A program made the translations under genes and the position numbers. The notes under the pieces were generated by a model. It did no database searches. It worked only from the letters and a program-made list of their open reading frames with translations, and had not been told where the DNA came from. From a virus, in the IMG/VR virus record IMGVR_UViG_3300032240_002652, positions 1-35,843 of that record: DNA of 35,843 nt. One strand, written 5' to 3'. How positions within the stretch are numbered: position 1 is the first letter of the stretch; each line of letters opens with the position of its first letter. Positions 1-8,262 of the stretch are shown in pieces.

Positions 1-2
1 CA

Positions 3-3000
3 TTTAATCCAAATGTTTATAATGGTTCTGTAAGATGTTTATGGCCAGCACCAAATTATGGATATTTTGATAATAATCAAATTGCTTATCCACAACCAGA
101 TTCATATATAAATCATATTAAATCAGGTAATACCCAATCGCCATTTTCATTGCTGAGTGTAAATGAATATTCAAAAATTGAAGAAATATTTTCAGTTTTT
201 GATAAAAAAATACTTGACCAATTTGAAGTAGAATTTTTAAATTTTTCTAAACCAATAGTGGACGCGAATATGGAGGGACAAGGGAATTTAGTAGGAACAT
301 CACCAATAGATATTAATGCTAATTTTAAAAACTTCCAATCAATTTTTAAAACACTGATGGGTGTTCCATCTCAACCATCAACACAAACTGAAACTGAATA
401 TTTTAATAATGTAATTAATAGCCAATATAGTGTATTTTATAATGGTATTAAGGCTTTCATGCAATTTGATATTTTAATTAGATATGGAAATCCATCAAAT
501 TATAATAGAAGAGTTTTTGATTCTTATTTATCTTATTTAAGTTCACAAAAAGTTACCGACCCAATAGCATTTAAACCTTATGTACCAGGGTCATTACCAC
601 AAAAGGGAACTAACGTTTCATTAACACAATCAAGAACACAAAACCCCGCGGCTTGGACTGCATTGTTAACTTATGTAGGGTTCTCAACAATTACAGGAGT
701 CACTTACAGCTCAACAGGTTCATACTTTACAGATTTCTTCATTGATAATAATATAGAGTTTACATCACAAAATGTGGTAATATTGGCTCCATTGGTTAAA
801 ATGTATGCAACTCAAAAACTTAGAACACCATCATTAACAGTTGCTCAGTTTAAAAATCAAATAACTAATTATTTGAACCAAGAATCAAATCTTCAAAATA
901 ACTTTTTGAATGGAGTTTTAACAAGAGTAAGAAAAGATTTACCAGACCAATTCCAATTACCTGGAGGCACAGTAAAAAGCGCAATTAGTGGAGAACAAAG
1001 TAAAGTCGAAAACTACGAAGTCTTTAAAGCGCTTAATGATAAGTGGATTGCGGGTGGTGATTATAAAACAAAAACATTGTTTGAAGATATAATGTTTTTG
1101 GATAGGGCATCTAGAAACATTGGAGATACTATATTAGTTGATATTTTTGAAATGAAGAACATGTTTGGTGTTGGTGATAATGAAGGAGAATATTCTCTTA
1201 ACCAAGCCATGAGTGTTTATACATTCATTAGTGGAATGTTAATAAAAAATAATTTCAATGTGATGAATTTACCCGCATACGTTAACTTTTATAATGTACA
1301 AGATGTGGATGGAACTACAAATTCTAACGCCACGGAAGGAAGTTTACAATTTGCGGATAGAATGTGGGGAACCTTTTTAGACGTTGATTATAGAAACTCT
1401 AGTCCAAAAATGGTTTGTTTCTACGCAGGTAAACCATCACAATATTTAGATTTACCTAAAGGTAATTTTAGATTCAGAGATGATGCATTTGAAATGAGAA
1501 GAGCATCTGAGAACCCATTGCTCGAAAACCAACAAGGTAAAAAAGATTGGGCGGTTTCTAATAAATGCGTAGGATTTACAGTTGATTTAGGAATTAGAAA
1601 TCAAAATATATTTTATTCATTCAGTGTATCACAAGACAATGGAGTTGCAACTTCAGAATCTATTAATACCCAATTGAATATGGTTAACCAAGCTACAGGT
1701 AGAAATACTGCGACACAAAATGTTAGCTTGTATAACTTATATAAAAACAGAAGTTATAAATGTAATGTTGTTTGTTTAGGTAATGCGTTGTTACAACCAA
1801 CAATGTATTTCAATTTGAGACATGTACCAATGTTTAACGGTCCGTACATGATTATGGACGTACAACATTCAATACAACAAGGTAATTTCCAAACATCTTT
1901 TACAGGAGTTAGACAAGGTATATTTGATTTACCTGCAATTGATAGTTTTTTACAAAGTATTAATCAAAATCTTTTAACAAAATTAGAAGAAGCCCTTAAG
2001 ATAAAACAAAATGACTTTACTGTTACAGGTACAACAAACGAAATTAAAACAAATCAAGTTGTACAAAAAGCGGATAATAGTTTAGATACAACAAATTCAT
2101 GTGTTAGTAACTTGAATCCAATATATGCGACGGCTAAATTCCAATCAATAAATGGAACATCAACACCAATTCAACCTATAGTTTTTGCCGACGCTCTGAA
2201 AAGGTTGTTACCAAATTCACCACAACTTCAAACAATTATTTACGGTATATCATACGTTAGAACATTCCAAGCAGCATCTAGTACAGATATTGGTTCATTT
2301 AATGGGTGGAATTATAATCTTGGTACAATATCTTTAAATTTAGATTGGGGGGCTAGTAGTTCTGATTTTCTACAATCGTATAGTTGTGTTAATGTTAAAA
2401 CTAATGCCGCGTCAAGTTCTTCCCAACCTATGGCTCAATTTACAGACCTTGATAAGTACATCAACTTTATGTCAAGTAGATTGTATAATAATGTTGATAG
2501 GATTTTAGAAATGGGGTTAGCCAAGTATTATGTTTGTTATTGGCCAAAAAACAATGTGGACCCTGCGTATTATGATTCTCATGTAGCAGATTATGCAGTT
2601 GTTAAAGACACTTTATTTAAAGGATTAAATTCTGCGGTTAAAGTTGGACTATCAACAACCGATAATGTTAAAGAACTTAAGATTACAATTAAGAAAACAG
2701 AGTCAAAAGGTAAAACGCCAGGAGTAACACCTACACCAACACCTTTACCAAAATCTACAACACAAACTTGTCCTCCTCCATTAATGACATCTTTCAGCCC
2801 ATTGTCAGGAAATACAGGTACAATACTTCAAATAAATGGTAGAAATTTATCAAGTGTAACAGGAGTTACTTTCATAAGTCAAACTACACAAGCACAACCA
2901 CAATTAATTTTTGTTAAAGTACTTGCTAAAGATATAACTTATCTAAATGATGAAACAATTAGATTGTCCATACCAAAATTAGGTACAGGTAACCTTGTAG

Positions 3001-3986
3001 TATCAACCAAAGTTACAGTTATTAGCGAAAATGGATTATTTAGTCCTCCTACCTTGTTCAAATATGACCCAGCAATTAATGCCGCGTCAGCCTCATCTCC
3101 AGGTGGATATAACGGAAATAATCTGGTTCCATCACCATCAACCACTTCAACTCAGAACGCAAGTAATATTAATCCTCAAACAACAGGCCCAATTACATTG
3201 ATTGGAACTGCAGTTCAATTAAATGAAAGTAAGACACAATCTTTAAATGTTAAAGTTAATCCTCAATTGACAGGATGGGTTTTAGGTTCTCAAGCTGTAA
3301 TGAATTATAGCGTTTATGAACTTCAAGAAGAAAACGGAAAAATCAATAGAGTACTCATAAAAAAAGATAATATATCTGTTGGGGGTCAAGTAACTAACAA
3401 TGAATTTAATATAACTTTAGACCAAATATTAACATATAATTTTATTACTACTCCGAAATATGAAGGTAAAACTGAAATCGATATTGTTTGGGTTTTAAAG
3501 GCTTATAGTGGGGAAAAACAGCCTGTTGAGCAACAATTTCCATTCAAGATATATTACACGGCTCCAAACCAATCGCAAGTTCCTGTTATTAATGTGCCAA
3601 CAACACAAACCAAACCAACTTTTGCACAAAAATCATTGTCAATCATTAAAGCTAGTGAATCTACAGTAACGTATGGCAATGGATGGAGTTATTATAACAT
3701 TAAAAAACCTGGTGGAGGATATGTCACAATGCAATTTGTTTTACCTCCAGGTGAAGAAATTAATACTCAATGGATTTATAGTACTAATATATTGAAAGAA
3801 CCTAATTATGAAAATACAAGCTTTAGTAGTATTGGGGGACCAGACACTCAATATACTAATGTAATTACTGTTGTTGGATTAGGCGCATTTAGGTTGGAAA
3901 TTGTTTATTATCCATATGGATTGACATCACCAAACAATGGAGAAATATTAAAACAAACAGTATTGAGTCCAATATTCACTTTATAA
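3..3986 (+). CDS. Large baseplate-hub-like structural protein with IPT/TIG domain (5' partial)
   Basis: The reading frame is open from the first bases of the window, so the gene begins upstream; the TTG at 150 is not a credible start. About 1,327 residues are visible. The stretch encoded at about 1560-1950 (VDLGIRNQNIFYSF, then YKCNVVCLGN, PTMYFNLRHVPMFNGPY, VQHSIQQGNFQTSFTGVRQ) has the pattern of phage baseplate hub proteins (gp27/gpD-like): a Gly-Asn-Pro-type segment, a 'FNG-Y' strand and a 'H-I-G-F-T-F-R' strand. This is pattern recognition, not a search result. A Thr/Pro linker (about 2725-2780) leads to an IPT/TIG Ig-like domain at about 2769-3069 (SFSPLSGNTGTILQINGRNL). The rest is beta-rich and Ser/Thr/Asn-rich, probably more Ig-like modules. 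It could instead be another large tail protein. Role inferred: virion tail/baseplate, with surface-exposed C-terminal modules. Confidence 0.6.
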   Translation, partial: FNPNVYNGSVRCLWPAPNYGYFDNNQIAYPQPDSYINHIKSGNTQSPFSLLSVNEYSKIEEIFSVFDKKILDQFEVEFLNFSKPIVDANMEGQGNLVGTSPIDINANFKNFQSIFKTLMGVPSQPSTQTETEYFNNVINSQYSVFYNGIKAFMQFDILIRYGNPSNYNRRVFDSYLSYLSSQKVTDPIAFKPYVPGSLPQKGTNVSLTQSRTQNPAAWTALLTYVGFSTITGVTYSSTGSYFTDFFIDNNIEFTSQNVVILAPLVKMYATQKLRTPSLTVAQFKNQITNYLNQESNLQNNFLNGVLTRVRKDLPDQFQLPGGTVKSAISGEQSKVENYEVFKALNDKWIAGGDYKTKTLFEDIMFLDRASRNIGDTILVDIFEMKNMFGVGDNEGEYSLNQAMSVYTFISGMLIKNNFNVMNLPAYVNFYNVQDVDGTTNSNATEGSLQFADRMWGTFLDVDYRNSSPKMVCFYAGKPSQYLDLPKGNFRFRDDAFEMRRASENPLLENQQGKKDWAVSNKCVGFTVDLGIRNQNIFYSFSVSQDNGVATSESINTQLNMVNQATGRNTATQNVSLYNLYKNRSYKCNVVCLGNALLQPTMYFNLRHVPMFNGPYMIMDVQHSIQQGNFQTSFTGVRQGIFDLPAIDSFLQSINQNLLTKLEEALKIKQNDFTVTGTTNEIKTNQVVQKADNSLDTTNSCVSNLNPIYATAKFQSINGTSTPIQPIVFADALKRLLPNSPQLQTIIYGISYVRTFQAASSTDIGSFNGWNYNLGTISLNLDWGASSSDFLQSYSCVNVKTNAASSSSQPMAQFTDLDKYINFMSSRLYNNVDRILEMGLAKYYVCYWPKNNVDPAYYDSHVADYAVVKDTLFKGLNSAVKVGLSTTDNVKELKITIKKTESKGKTPGVTPTPTPLPKSTTQTCPPPLMTSFSPLSGNTGTILQINGRNLSSVTGVTFISQTTQAQPQLIFVKVLAKDITYLNDETIRLSIPKLGTGNLVVSTKVTVISENGLFSPPTLFKYDPAINAASASSPGGYNGNNLVPSPSTTSTQNASNINPQTTGPITLIGTAVQLNESKTQSLNVKVNPQLTGWVLGSQAVMNYSVYELQEENGKINRVLIKKDNISVGGQVTNNEFNITLDQILTYNFITTPKYEGKTEIDIVWVLKAYSGEKQPVEQQFPFKIYYTAPNQSQVPVINVPTTQTKPTFAQKSLSIIKASESTVTYGNGWSYYNIKKPGGGYVTMQFVLPPGEEINTQWIYSTNILKEPNYENTSFSSIGGPDTQYTNVITVVGLGAFRLEIVYYPYGLTSPNNGEILKQTVLSPIFTL

Positions 3987-3996
3987 CATAACAATA

Positions 3997-4004
3997 TATT
4001 TATA
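3997..4004 (+). promoter_or_regulatory. Candidate late-promoter element TATTTATA
   Basis: TATTTATA ends 13 bases before the ATG at 4018. The same 8-mer occurs at similar spacing before 16031 and 24991, with a one-mismatch copy before 31459. It is the reverse complement of the T4 late-promoter core. The assignment rests on recurrence and spacing only. Confidence 0.35.
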
Positions 4005-4017
4005 TAGAAAGAATTTT

Positions 4018-4242
4018 ATGAATTTAAAATCAGCATTAGACAATTATCTTGGAAAATCTATAAGATATTCTGAAGAAGATAATGGAGACGGAACAAAACA
4101 AGTTTGTGACTTAGACACAGGCGATTGCTACACAGTTAGAGAAAGAGATGGTCTTATCGAAAGAGCAGGACATCAAACTACAGCTAACAGAAAAGTAAGA
4201 GTAGAAACAGCTAAAGGAATAAAACAATTATTAAACGGATAA
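4018..4242 (+). CDS. Small unassigned protein, 74 aa
   Basis: I do not recognise this protein. It is charged and soluble-looking, with an Asp/Gly-rich segment (EEDNGDGTKQVCDLDTGDCY) holding two Cys, then a basic Arg-rich half (RERDGLIERAGHQTTANRK) and a short possible helix at the C-terminus. The Cys-Asp-x-Asp/Gly-x-Cys arrangement (CDLDTGDC) looks like a beta-hairpin, perhaps joined by a disulfide or metal. It starts 31 bases after the hub-like gene and is separated from the next gene by three bases, so it is probably cotranscribed with that gene under the TATTTATA element upstream. Its position among tail genes suggests a small virion or assembly protein, but nothing in the sequence proves this. 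Confidence 0.6.
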   Translation: MNLKSALDNYLGKSIRYSEEDNGDGTKQVCDLDTGDCYTVRERDGLIERAGHQTTANRKVRVETAKGIKQLLNG

Positions 4243-4245
4243 AAA

Positions 4246-4938
4246 ATGAGTTTAGATAAAAAAATATTAAGTGAAATTGAAAGATATAGAAATATCAACA
4301 AATATATCACTGAGCAAGCTTTAGACGTACCACCAACAGATGCGCCGCCAGCTGATTTGGGGCCATTGGCACCACCACCAGGAGCGGGAGCACCACCTCC
4401 ACCACCACCATCAGATGCAGTACCTCCTCCGCCACCAGGTCCAGCAGGTAATGAACCAATTGATGTTGCAAATGACCCTGACGTTGAAAAGATTGATGAT
4501 GATGGCGAATCAGAGGAAGGTAAAGAAGAATCAGGTAGTGAGGAACTTGATATTACTGAGCTTGTAGATTCTCAAAAAAACATCGAATCAAAACAAGAAG
4601 AATACTTTAATAATTTATTTGGACAACTAAATGACTTACAATCAAGATTAGGAGAGATGGACCAAATAATGAACAAGTTGAATAGTCTTGAGGCTAAGAT
4701 TGAAAAATACAGAGAAAAAACGCCACAAGAAAAATTGGAATTAAGAACGTATGATTCATACCCCTTCAATCAAAAACTTTCAGATTTCTTTGATGATAAA
4801 TCAGAAGAGATGGAAAAGACAGGAAAAAATGATTATGTTTTAACACCTGATGATATTAAAGACATTAATGTTAATGATATTAAAAATTCATTTCAACCTG
4901 GAAAAGTTGATAGTTACGACAACGAATTTAAAAGATAA
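4246..4938 (+). CDS. Unassigned 230-aa protein: Pro-rich linker, acidic segment, coiled coil
   Basis: Not recognised as a family. Visible parts in order: a helical N-terminus (residues 1-25); an Ala/Pro-rich low-complexity linker with several PPPP runs (about 28-72); a very acidic segment (about 75-108, DDDGESEEGKEESGSEE); a heptad-like coiled coil (about 108-160, with FNNLFGQLNDLQSRL and MNKLNSLEAKI); and a charged C-terminal tail. It starts three bases after the preceding stop and is followed at once by a strong terminator, so it ends the first transcription unit. A rod-like, acidic, coiled-coil protein among tail genes could be a scaffold, chaperone or spacer; this is speculation. A +1-frame reading of the Pro-rich stretch gives a His/Gln-rich product, which is an artefact. 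Confidence 0.65.
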   Translation: MSLDKKILSEIERYRNINKYITEQALDVPPTDAPPADLGPLAPPPGAGAPPPPPPSDAVPPPPPGPAGNEPIDVANDPDVEKIDDDGESEEGKEESGSEELDITELVDSQKNIESKQEEYFNNLFGQLNDLQSRLGEMDQIMNKLNSLEAKIEKYREKTPQEKLELRTYDSYPFNQKLSDFFDDKSEEMEKTGKNDYVLTPDDIKDINVNDIKNSFQPGKVDSYDNEFKR

Positions 4939-4950
4939 GAAATAACAAGG

Positions 4951-4973
4951 AGGTGTCGAAAGACACCTTTTTT
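4951..4973 (+). terminator. Rho-independent terminator
   Basis: Perfect 7-bp stem AGGTGTC / GACACCT with a GAAA tetraloop, followed by a run of T (4968-4973). It lies 12 bases after the stop of the 230-aa gene and separates that unit from the gp32-like gene. Confidence 0.85.
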
Positions 4974-4974
4974 A

Positions 4975-5006
4975 TTTGACTAAAGTCACATTTATACCTA
5001 TATTTA
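4975..5006 (+). promoter_or_regulatory. Possible Bacteroidota-type -33/-7 promoter for the gp32-like gene
   Basis: TTTG at 4975-4978 and TATATTTA at 4999-5006, separated by 20 bases, resemble the Bacteroidota vegetative promoter (TTTG, about 19-21 bases, TAnnTTTG), with one mismatch in the -7 element. The terminator just upstream means the gp32-like gene needs its own promoter. An AT-rich leader of about 30 bases follows. The match could be chance in this AT-rich DNA. Confidence 0.35.
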
Positions 5007-5040
5007 ATAAACAATTTAATTAATTTAAAAACTTAAAAAC

Positions 5041-5895
5041 ATGAGTTCATTAGACGCCGTATTGGCACAGTACGAAAAATCACAACAATCAGGGGGCGGG
5101 GCCCAATCGAAAATGTCGCAAGACGAAAGAATGAAAAAGTATTTCGCTTTAATCCTTGGGGATAAAGAGAAATCAGGTCAAAGAAGAGTAAGAATTCTTC
5201 CTACACCAGATGGTTCTTCACCATTCAAAGAAGCTTGGTACCACGAAATCCAAGTTGGTGGCCAATGGCAAAAATTTTATGACCCAGGAAAAAATGACAA
5301 CGAACGTTCACCTTTGAATGAGGTTTACGAAGAGTTAATGTCTACGGGTAAAGAATCAGATAAAGAGTTGGCGAAACAATATAAGTCTCGTAAGTTCTAT
5401 ATCGTAAAAGTAATCGACAGAGACCACGAAGATGATGGTCCAAAATTTTGGAGATTCAAACACAACTACAAGAATGATGGTATTCTTGACAAAATTATTC
5501 CAATTTGGAGAAACAAAGGTGATATTACGGACCCTCAAAATGGTCGCGACCTTATCATTGAATTATCTAAGGCTAAAACACCAAAAGGAAAAGAGTACAC
5601 AACTGTATCTACAATTATGTATGATGACCCAGCTCCTGTTCACACAGACCCTTTATTGGCAAGCAACTGGGTGGCAGATGAATTGACTTGGTTAGATGTT
5701 TATTCTAAAAAACCTGTTGAATATCTTGAAGCAATTGCTGAAGGTAAAACACCAAAATGGGACAATGATAAAGGTGGTTATGTTTATGGAGACGAAGAAG
5801 TTTCTCAAACATCTATCGGAGGAGCTAAAGCTAAAGAAACGACTATTGTTGACCCTCAAGCAGACGCTGACGTAGATTCGGATTTACCATTTTAA
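5041..5895 (+). CDS. 32: gp32-like single-stranded DNA-binding protein
   Basis: 284 residues; T4 gp32 is 301. The family is recognised from the N-terminal region (RRVRILPTPDG, WYHEIQVGGQW), the central OB-fold pattern (KFYIVKVIDRDHEDDGPKFW, then a basic/aromatic segment ending ILDKII) and an acidic C-terminus. It would coat ssDNA at the fork and recruit replication and recombination enzymes. There is no cysteine in the whole protein, so the zinc module of T4 gp32 (Cys/His ligands) is absent. The C-terminus is DSDLPF, resembling the partner-binding tip of cellular SSBs, including the DLPF ending common in Bacteroidota. The gene stands alone between two strong terminators, consistent with high independent expression. 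No Shine-Dalgarno is seen before the ATG; the leader is A/T-rich. Confidence 0.88.
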   Translation: MSSLDAVLAQYEKSQQSGGGAQSKMSQDERMKKYFALILGDKEKSGQRRVRILPTPDGSSPFKEAWYHEIQVGGQWQKFYDPGKNDNERSPLNEVYEELMSTGKESDKELAKQYKSRKFYIVKVIDRDHEDDGPKFWRFKHNYKNDGILDKIIPIWRNKGDITDPQNGRDLIIELSKAKTPKGKEYTTVSTIMYDDPAPVHTDPLLASNWVADELTWLDVYSKKPVEYLEAIAEGKTPKWDNDKGGYVYGDEEVSQTSIGGAKAKETTIVDPQADADVDSDLPF

Positions 5896-5903
5896 TTTAT
5901 AAC

Positions 5904-5938
5904 AAGGGTGGAGAATCCTCCACCCTTTAATTTTTTTT
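5904..5938 (+). terminator. Rho-independent terminator after the gp32-like gene
   Basis: Perfect 10-bp stem AAGGGTGGAG / CTCCACCCTT with an AATC loop, followed by a T-rich tract (5928-5938). It begins nine bases after the gp32-like stop codon. Confidence 0.88.
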
Positions 5939-5941
5939 AAC

Positions 5942-6235
5942 ATGACGTTTAAAGAAGAAATTGACTTACAGTTAAGAGACAATAAAACATTGTCTTATGA
6001 ATTCCTAAGTCAACTTAAAGATAAAAATTACTTCTCAGGTAGAGGTAAACAAATCGGTGATACTATTTTGTTTGGTATGTTGAAAGAAGAGGATGAGAGA
6101 GGAGATACTCATCTTAGATTAGTGACTTTCCATGAAGAAGAAATTGGAGTTTTGTATGAACAAGATGAAACATTTTATAAAGGACTAAAACAGAATAAAT
6201 TACCAAATATTAAAAGAATAGAAAATGGCAATTAA
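5942..6235 (+). CDS. Unassigned 97-aa protein upstream of uvsX
   Basis: Family not recognised. It is small, acidic and Glu/Lys-rich, with predicted N-terminal helices (FKEEIDLQLRDNKTLSYEFL) and a beta-rich middle (DTILFGMLKEED, HLRLVTFHEEEIGVLY). Its 3' end overlaps the start of the UvsX gene by 11 bases, implying translational coupling, so it may act with UvsX or the gp32-like protein. In T4 the small recombination mediator is UvsY, but I see no sequence basis for equating them. The ATG at 5942 lies directly behind the terminator of the previous gene, so the promoter for this unit is either inside that terminator region or further upstream with read-through. Confidence 0.6.
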   Translation: MTFKEEIDLQLRDNKTLSYEFLSQLKDKNYFSGRGKQIGDTILFGMLKEEDERGDTHLRLVTFHEEEIGVLYEQDETFYKGLKQNKLPNIKRIENGN

Positions 6236-7226
6236 GAAAAATGATTTCAAGTCCATCAAGGACAAATTCTCAACTTCGGCAAAATATAAACCACAGAGGT
6301 TTTTTGACTTAGGTCCTGATTTCTTGGATGCTGTAGGTTTGCCAGGTCCTGCAATCGGACATTTGAATATGTTCCTTGGTCACTCAGACACAGGAAAGAC
6401 AACTGCACTTGTAAAAGCTGCGGTCGATGCTCAGAAGAAAAATATACTTCCTGTGTTTATTATCACAGAACAAAAGTGGTCATTTGAACACGCTAAGTTG
6501 ATGGGGTTCCAATGTGAGGAGGTGGTTGATGAATCAACTGGAGAATTGGATTGGGATGGGTTTTACATCTTCAACAACAACTTTGACTACATCGAACAAA
6601 TTACTGACTACATCAATTCATTGTTGGATGCACAAGAAAAAGGTGAGTTGGATTACAGTTTATTATTCTTATGGGATTCAGTTGGTTCTGTTCCTTGTAA
6701 GATGACTTACGAAGGTAAGGGTGGTAAACAACATAACGCATCTACATTGGCAGACAAAATTGGTATGGGTATTAACCAAAGAATTTCAGGGTCTCGTAAA
6801 GCAGATTCCAAATATGAAAATACCTTAATTATTGTAAACCAACCATGGGTTGAATTACCTGATAATCCTTTTGGACAACCAAAGATTAAGGCTAAAGGTG
6901 GTGAGGCTATTTGGTTAAACTCATCATTGGTATTCTTATTTGGAAACCAAAAAGGTGCGGGTACTAATAAGATTACCGCAACAAAAGACAAGAGAAGTGT
7001 TAAGTTCGCAATCAGAACAAAAATCTCTGTTATGAAAAACCACATCAACGGATTGGGTTATGAAGACGGAAAGATTATTGTTACACCACACGGATTCTTG
7101 GCAGGTAAAGAAGCGGCTGAAGAGAAAGTTTCAATCGAGAATTACAAAAAAGAATATGCGGACTATTGGAAGGACATCATCGGAAACGAAGGTGATTTCG
7201 ACCTAAAAGAAGAAAAAGAAGATTAG
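6225..7226 (+). CDS. uvsX: UvsX/RecA-type recombinase
   Basis: 333 residues. It has a RecA-fold ATPase core: Walker A GHSDTGKT at residues 52-59, a following IITEQKWSFEHA segment carrying the likely catalytic Glu, Walker B LLFLWDSVGS at about 145-154, and a RecA-like KGGEAIWLNSS segment at about 225-235 corresponding to the L2/post-L2 region. T4 UvsX is about 390 residues, so this is a compact form. It would form presynaptic filaments on ssDNA with the gp32-like protein for strand exchange and recombination-dependent replication. The acidic C-terminus (DFDLKEEKED) is typical of RecA-like proteins. The start overlaps the preceding gene; the 5' nuclease gene follows after 31 bases. Confidence 0.85.
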   Translation: MAIKKNDFKSIKDKFSTSAKYKPQRFFDLGPDFLDAVGLPGPAIGHLNMFLGHSDTGKTTALVKAAVDAQKKNILPVFIITEQKWSFEHAKLMGFQCEEVVDESTGELDWDGFYIFNNNFDYIEQITDYINSLLDAQEKGELDYSLLFLWDSVGSVPCKMTYEGKGGKQHNASTLADKIGMGINQRISGSRKADSKYENTLIIVNQPWVELPDNPFGQPKIKAKGGEAIWLNSSLVFLFGNQKGAGTNKITATKDKRSVKFAIRTKISVMKNHINGLGYEDGKIIVTPHGFLAGKEAAEEKVSIENYKKEYADYWKDIIGNEGDFDLKEEKED

Positions 7227-7257
7227 TATATATTGTTTCACACTTTAAATCACGGAT

Positions 7258-8259
7258 GTGATTAAGACATTATTAGTAGACGGAGATAATCTGTTTAAAA
7301 TTGGATTTCATGGGGTAAAAGAGATGTATGCAGGTGGTGACCACTTAGGGGGGATATACCACTTCATCAACATCTTAAGAAAGTTTCTTGAGGAGCACAA
7401 TCACGATAAGGTGGTAGTGTTTTGGGATGGGGATTCAAACTCATCAATGAGAAAGTCGTTATACCCACTATACAAAGCAAATAGAAGACAAGATATGAAT
7501 GAGTACAAGTACGAATCATATCTCCAACAAAAGGCTCGAGTTAAACAATACCTTGAGGAAATATTTGTACGCCAAGTTGAAATGAATAACAATGAAGCAG
7601 ACGACCTAATTGCTTATTATTGTAAAATTGCAACCGATGAAAAAATTATCATCTTCTCGGGTGATAAAGACCTTACACAACTTATATCGGAAAACATCAC
7701 AATCTATTCCCCTGTATCTAAACAATACTATAAGAATGGGGATATGATTACAATTAACAGAGTTGATATACCACACTACAATGTTTTGATTACAAAAATC
7801 TTTACAGGGGACAAGTCTGACAATATCGAAGGGATTGAAGGATTGGGGGAAAAGACTTTATTAAAGTTCTTTCCTGATTTGCAGGAAAAACCATGCACTA
7901 TGGAAGAATTACTCTATATTGCACGAAATAACGAGCAAAAGAAAAAACCAAAAGCCCTTGAGAATATTTTGACTGGTAAAACAAAAAGCGGTATACTTGG
8001 AGAAGACTTCTACAGAGTAAATAAAAAGATTGTAGACCTTCAGTCACCACTCATTACTTTCGAGGGTATTGAGTTAGTAAAACAAATCCAAACCGACACA
8101 ATTGACCCCACCGATAGAGGATACAAAAATTTGATGAGAATGATGATGGAAGACGGACTCTTCAAATACCTCCCTAAGAACGATGAGGCTTGGGTAAACT
8201 TCCTAACACCATTTATGAAATTAACAAGAAAAGAAAAACGAAACACAAACAAAAATTAA
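7258..8259 (+). CDS. 5'-3' exonuclease / RNase H (T4 Rnh, FEN-like)
   Basis: 333 residues with a GTG start; the ATG two bases upstream is out of frame and stops immediately. The PIN/FEN metal-binding acids are visible: D8 (LLVDGDN), D57/D59 (VVFWDGDSN), E113/D115/D116 (NNEADDLIAYY), D136/D138 (FSGDKDL) and D185/D188 (TGDKSDNI). The last sits in a helix-three-turn-helix DNA-binding motif (GIEGLGEKT). The substrate-clamping YKANRR (72-77) matches the FEN arch region. T4 RNase H is 305 residues. The enzyme should remove RNA primers and 5' flaps on the lagging strand and fits between uvsX and the helicase gene. It could be called a Pol I-like 5' nuclease domain; no polymerase is fused to it. Confidence 0.88.
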   Translation: MIKTLLVDGDNLFKIGFHGVKEMYAGGDHLGGIYHFINILRKFLEEHNHDKVVVFWDGDSNSSMRKSLYPLYKANRRQDMNEYKYESYLQQKARVKQYLEEIFVRQVEMNNNEADDLIAYYCKIATDEKIIIFSGDKDLTQLISENITIYSPVSKQYYKNGDMITINRVDIPHYNVLITKIFTGDKSDNIEGIEGLGEKTLLKFFPDLQEKPCTMEELLYIARNNEQKKKPKALENILTGKTKSGILGEDFYRVNKKIVDLQSPLITFEGIELVKQIQTDTIDPTDRGYKNLMRMMMEDGLFKYLPKNDEAWVNFLTPFMKLTRKEKRNTNKN

Positions 8260-8262
8260 ATT

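Noticed and set aside
150-152. TTG as the start codon of the first gene
   Set aside because: The frame is open back to base 3 and codes plausible protein sequence upstream, so the gene is truncated by the window edge.
5432-5686. 84-aa frame inside the gp32-like gene
   Set aside because: Out-of-frame shadow of a well-supported gene.
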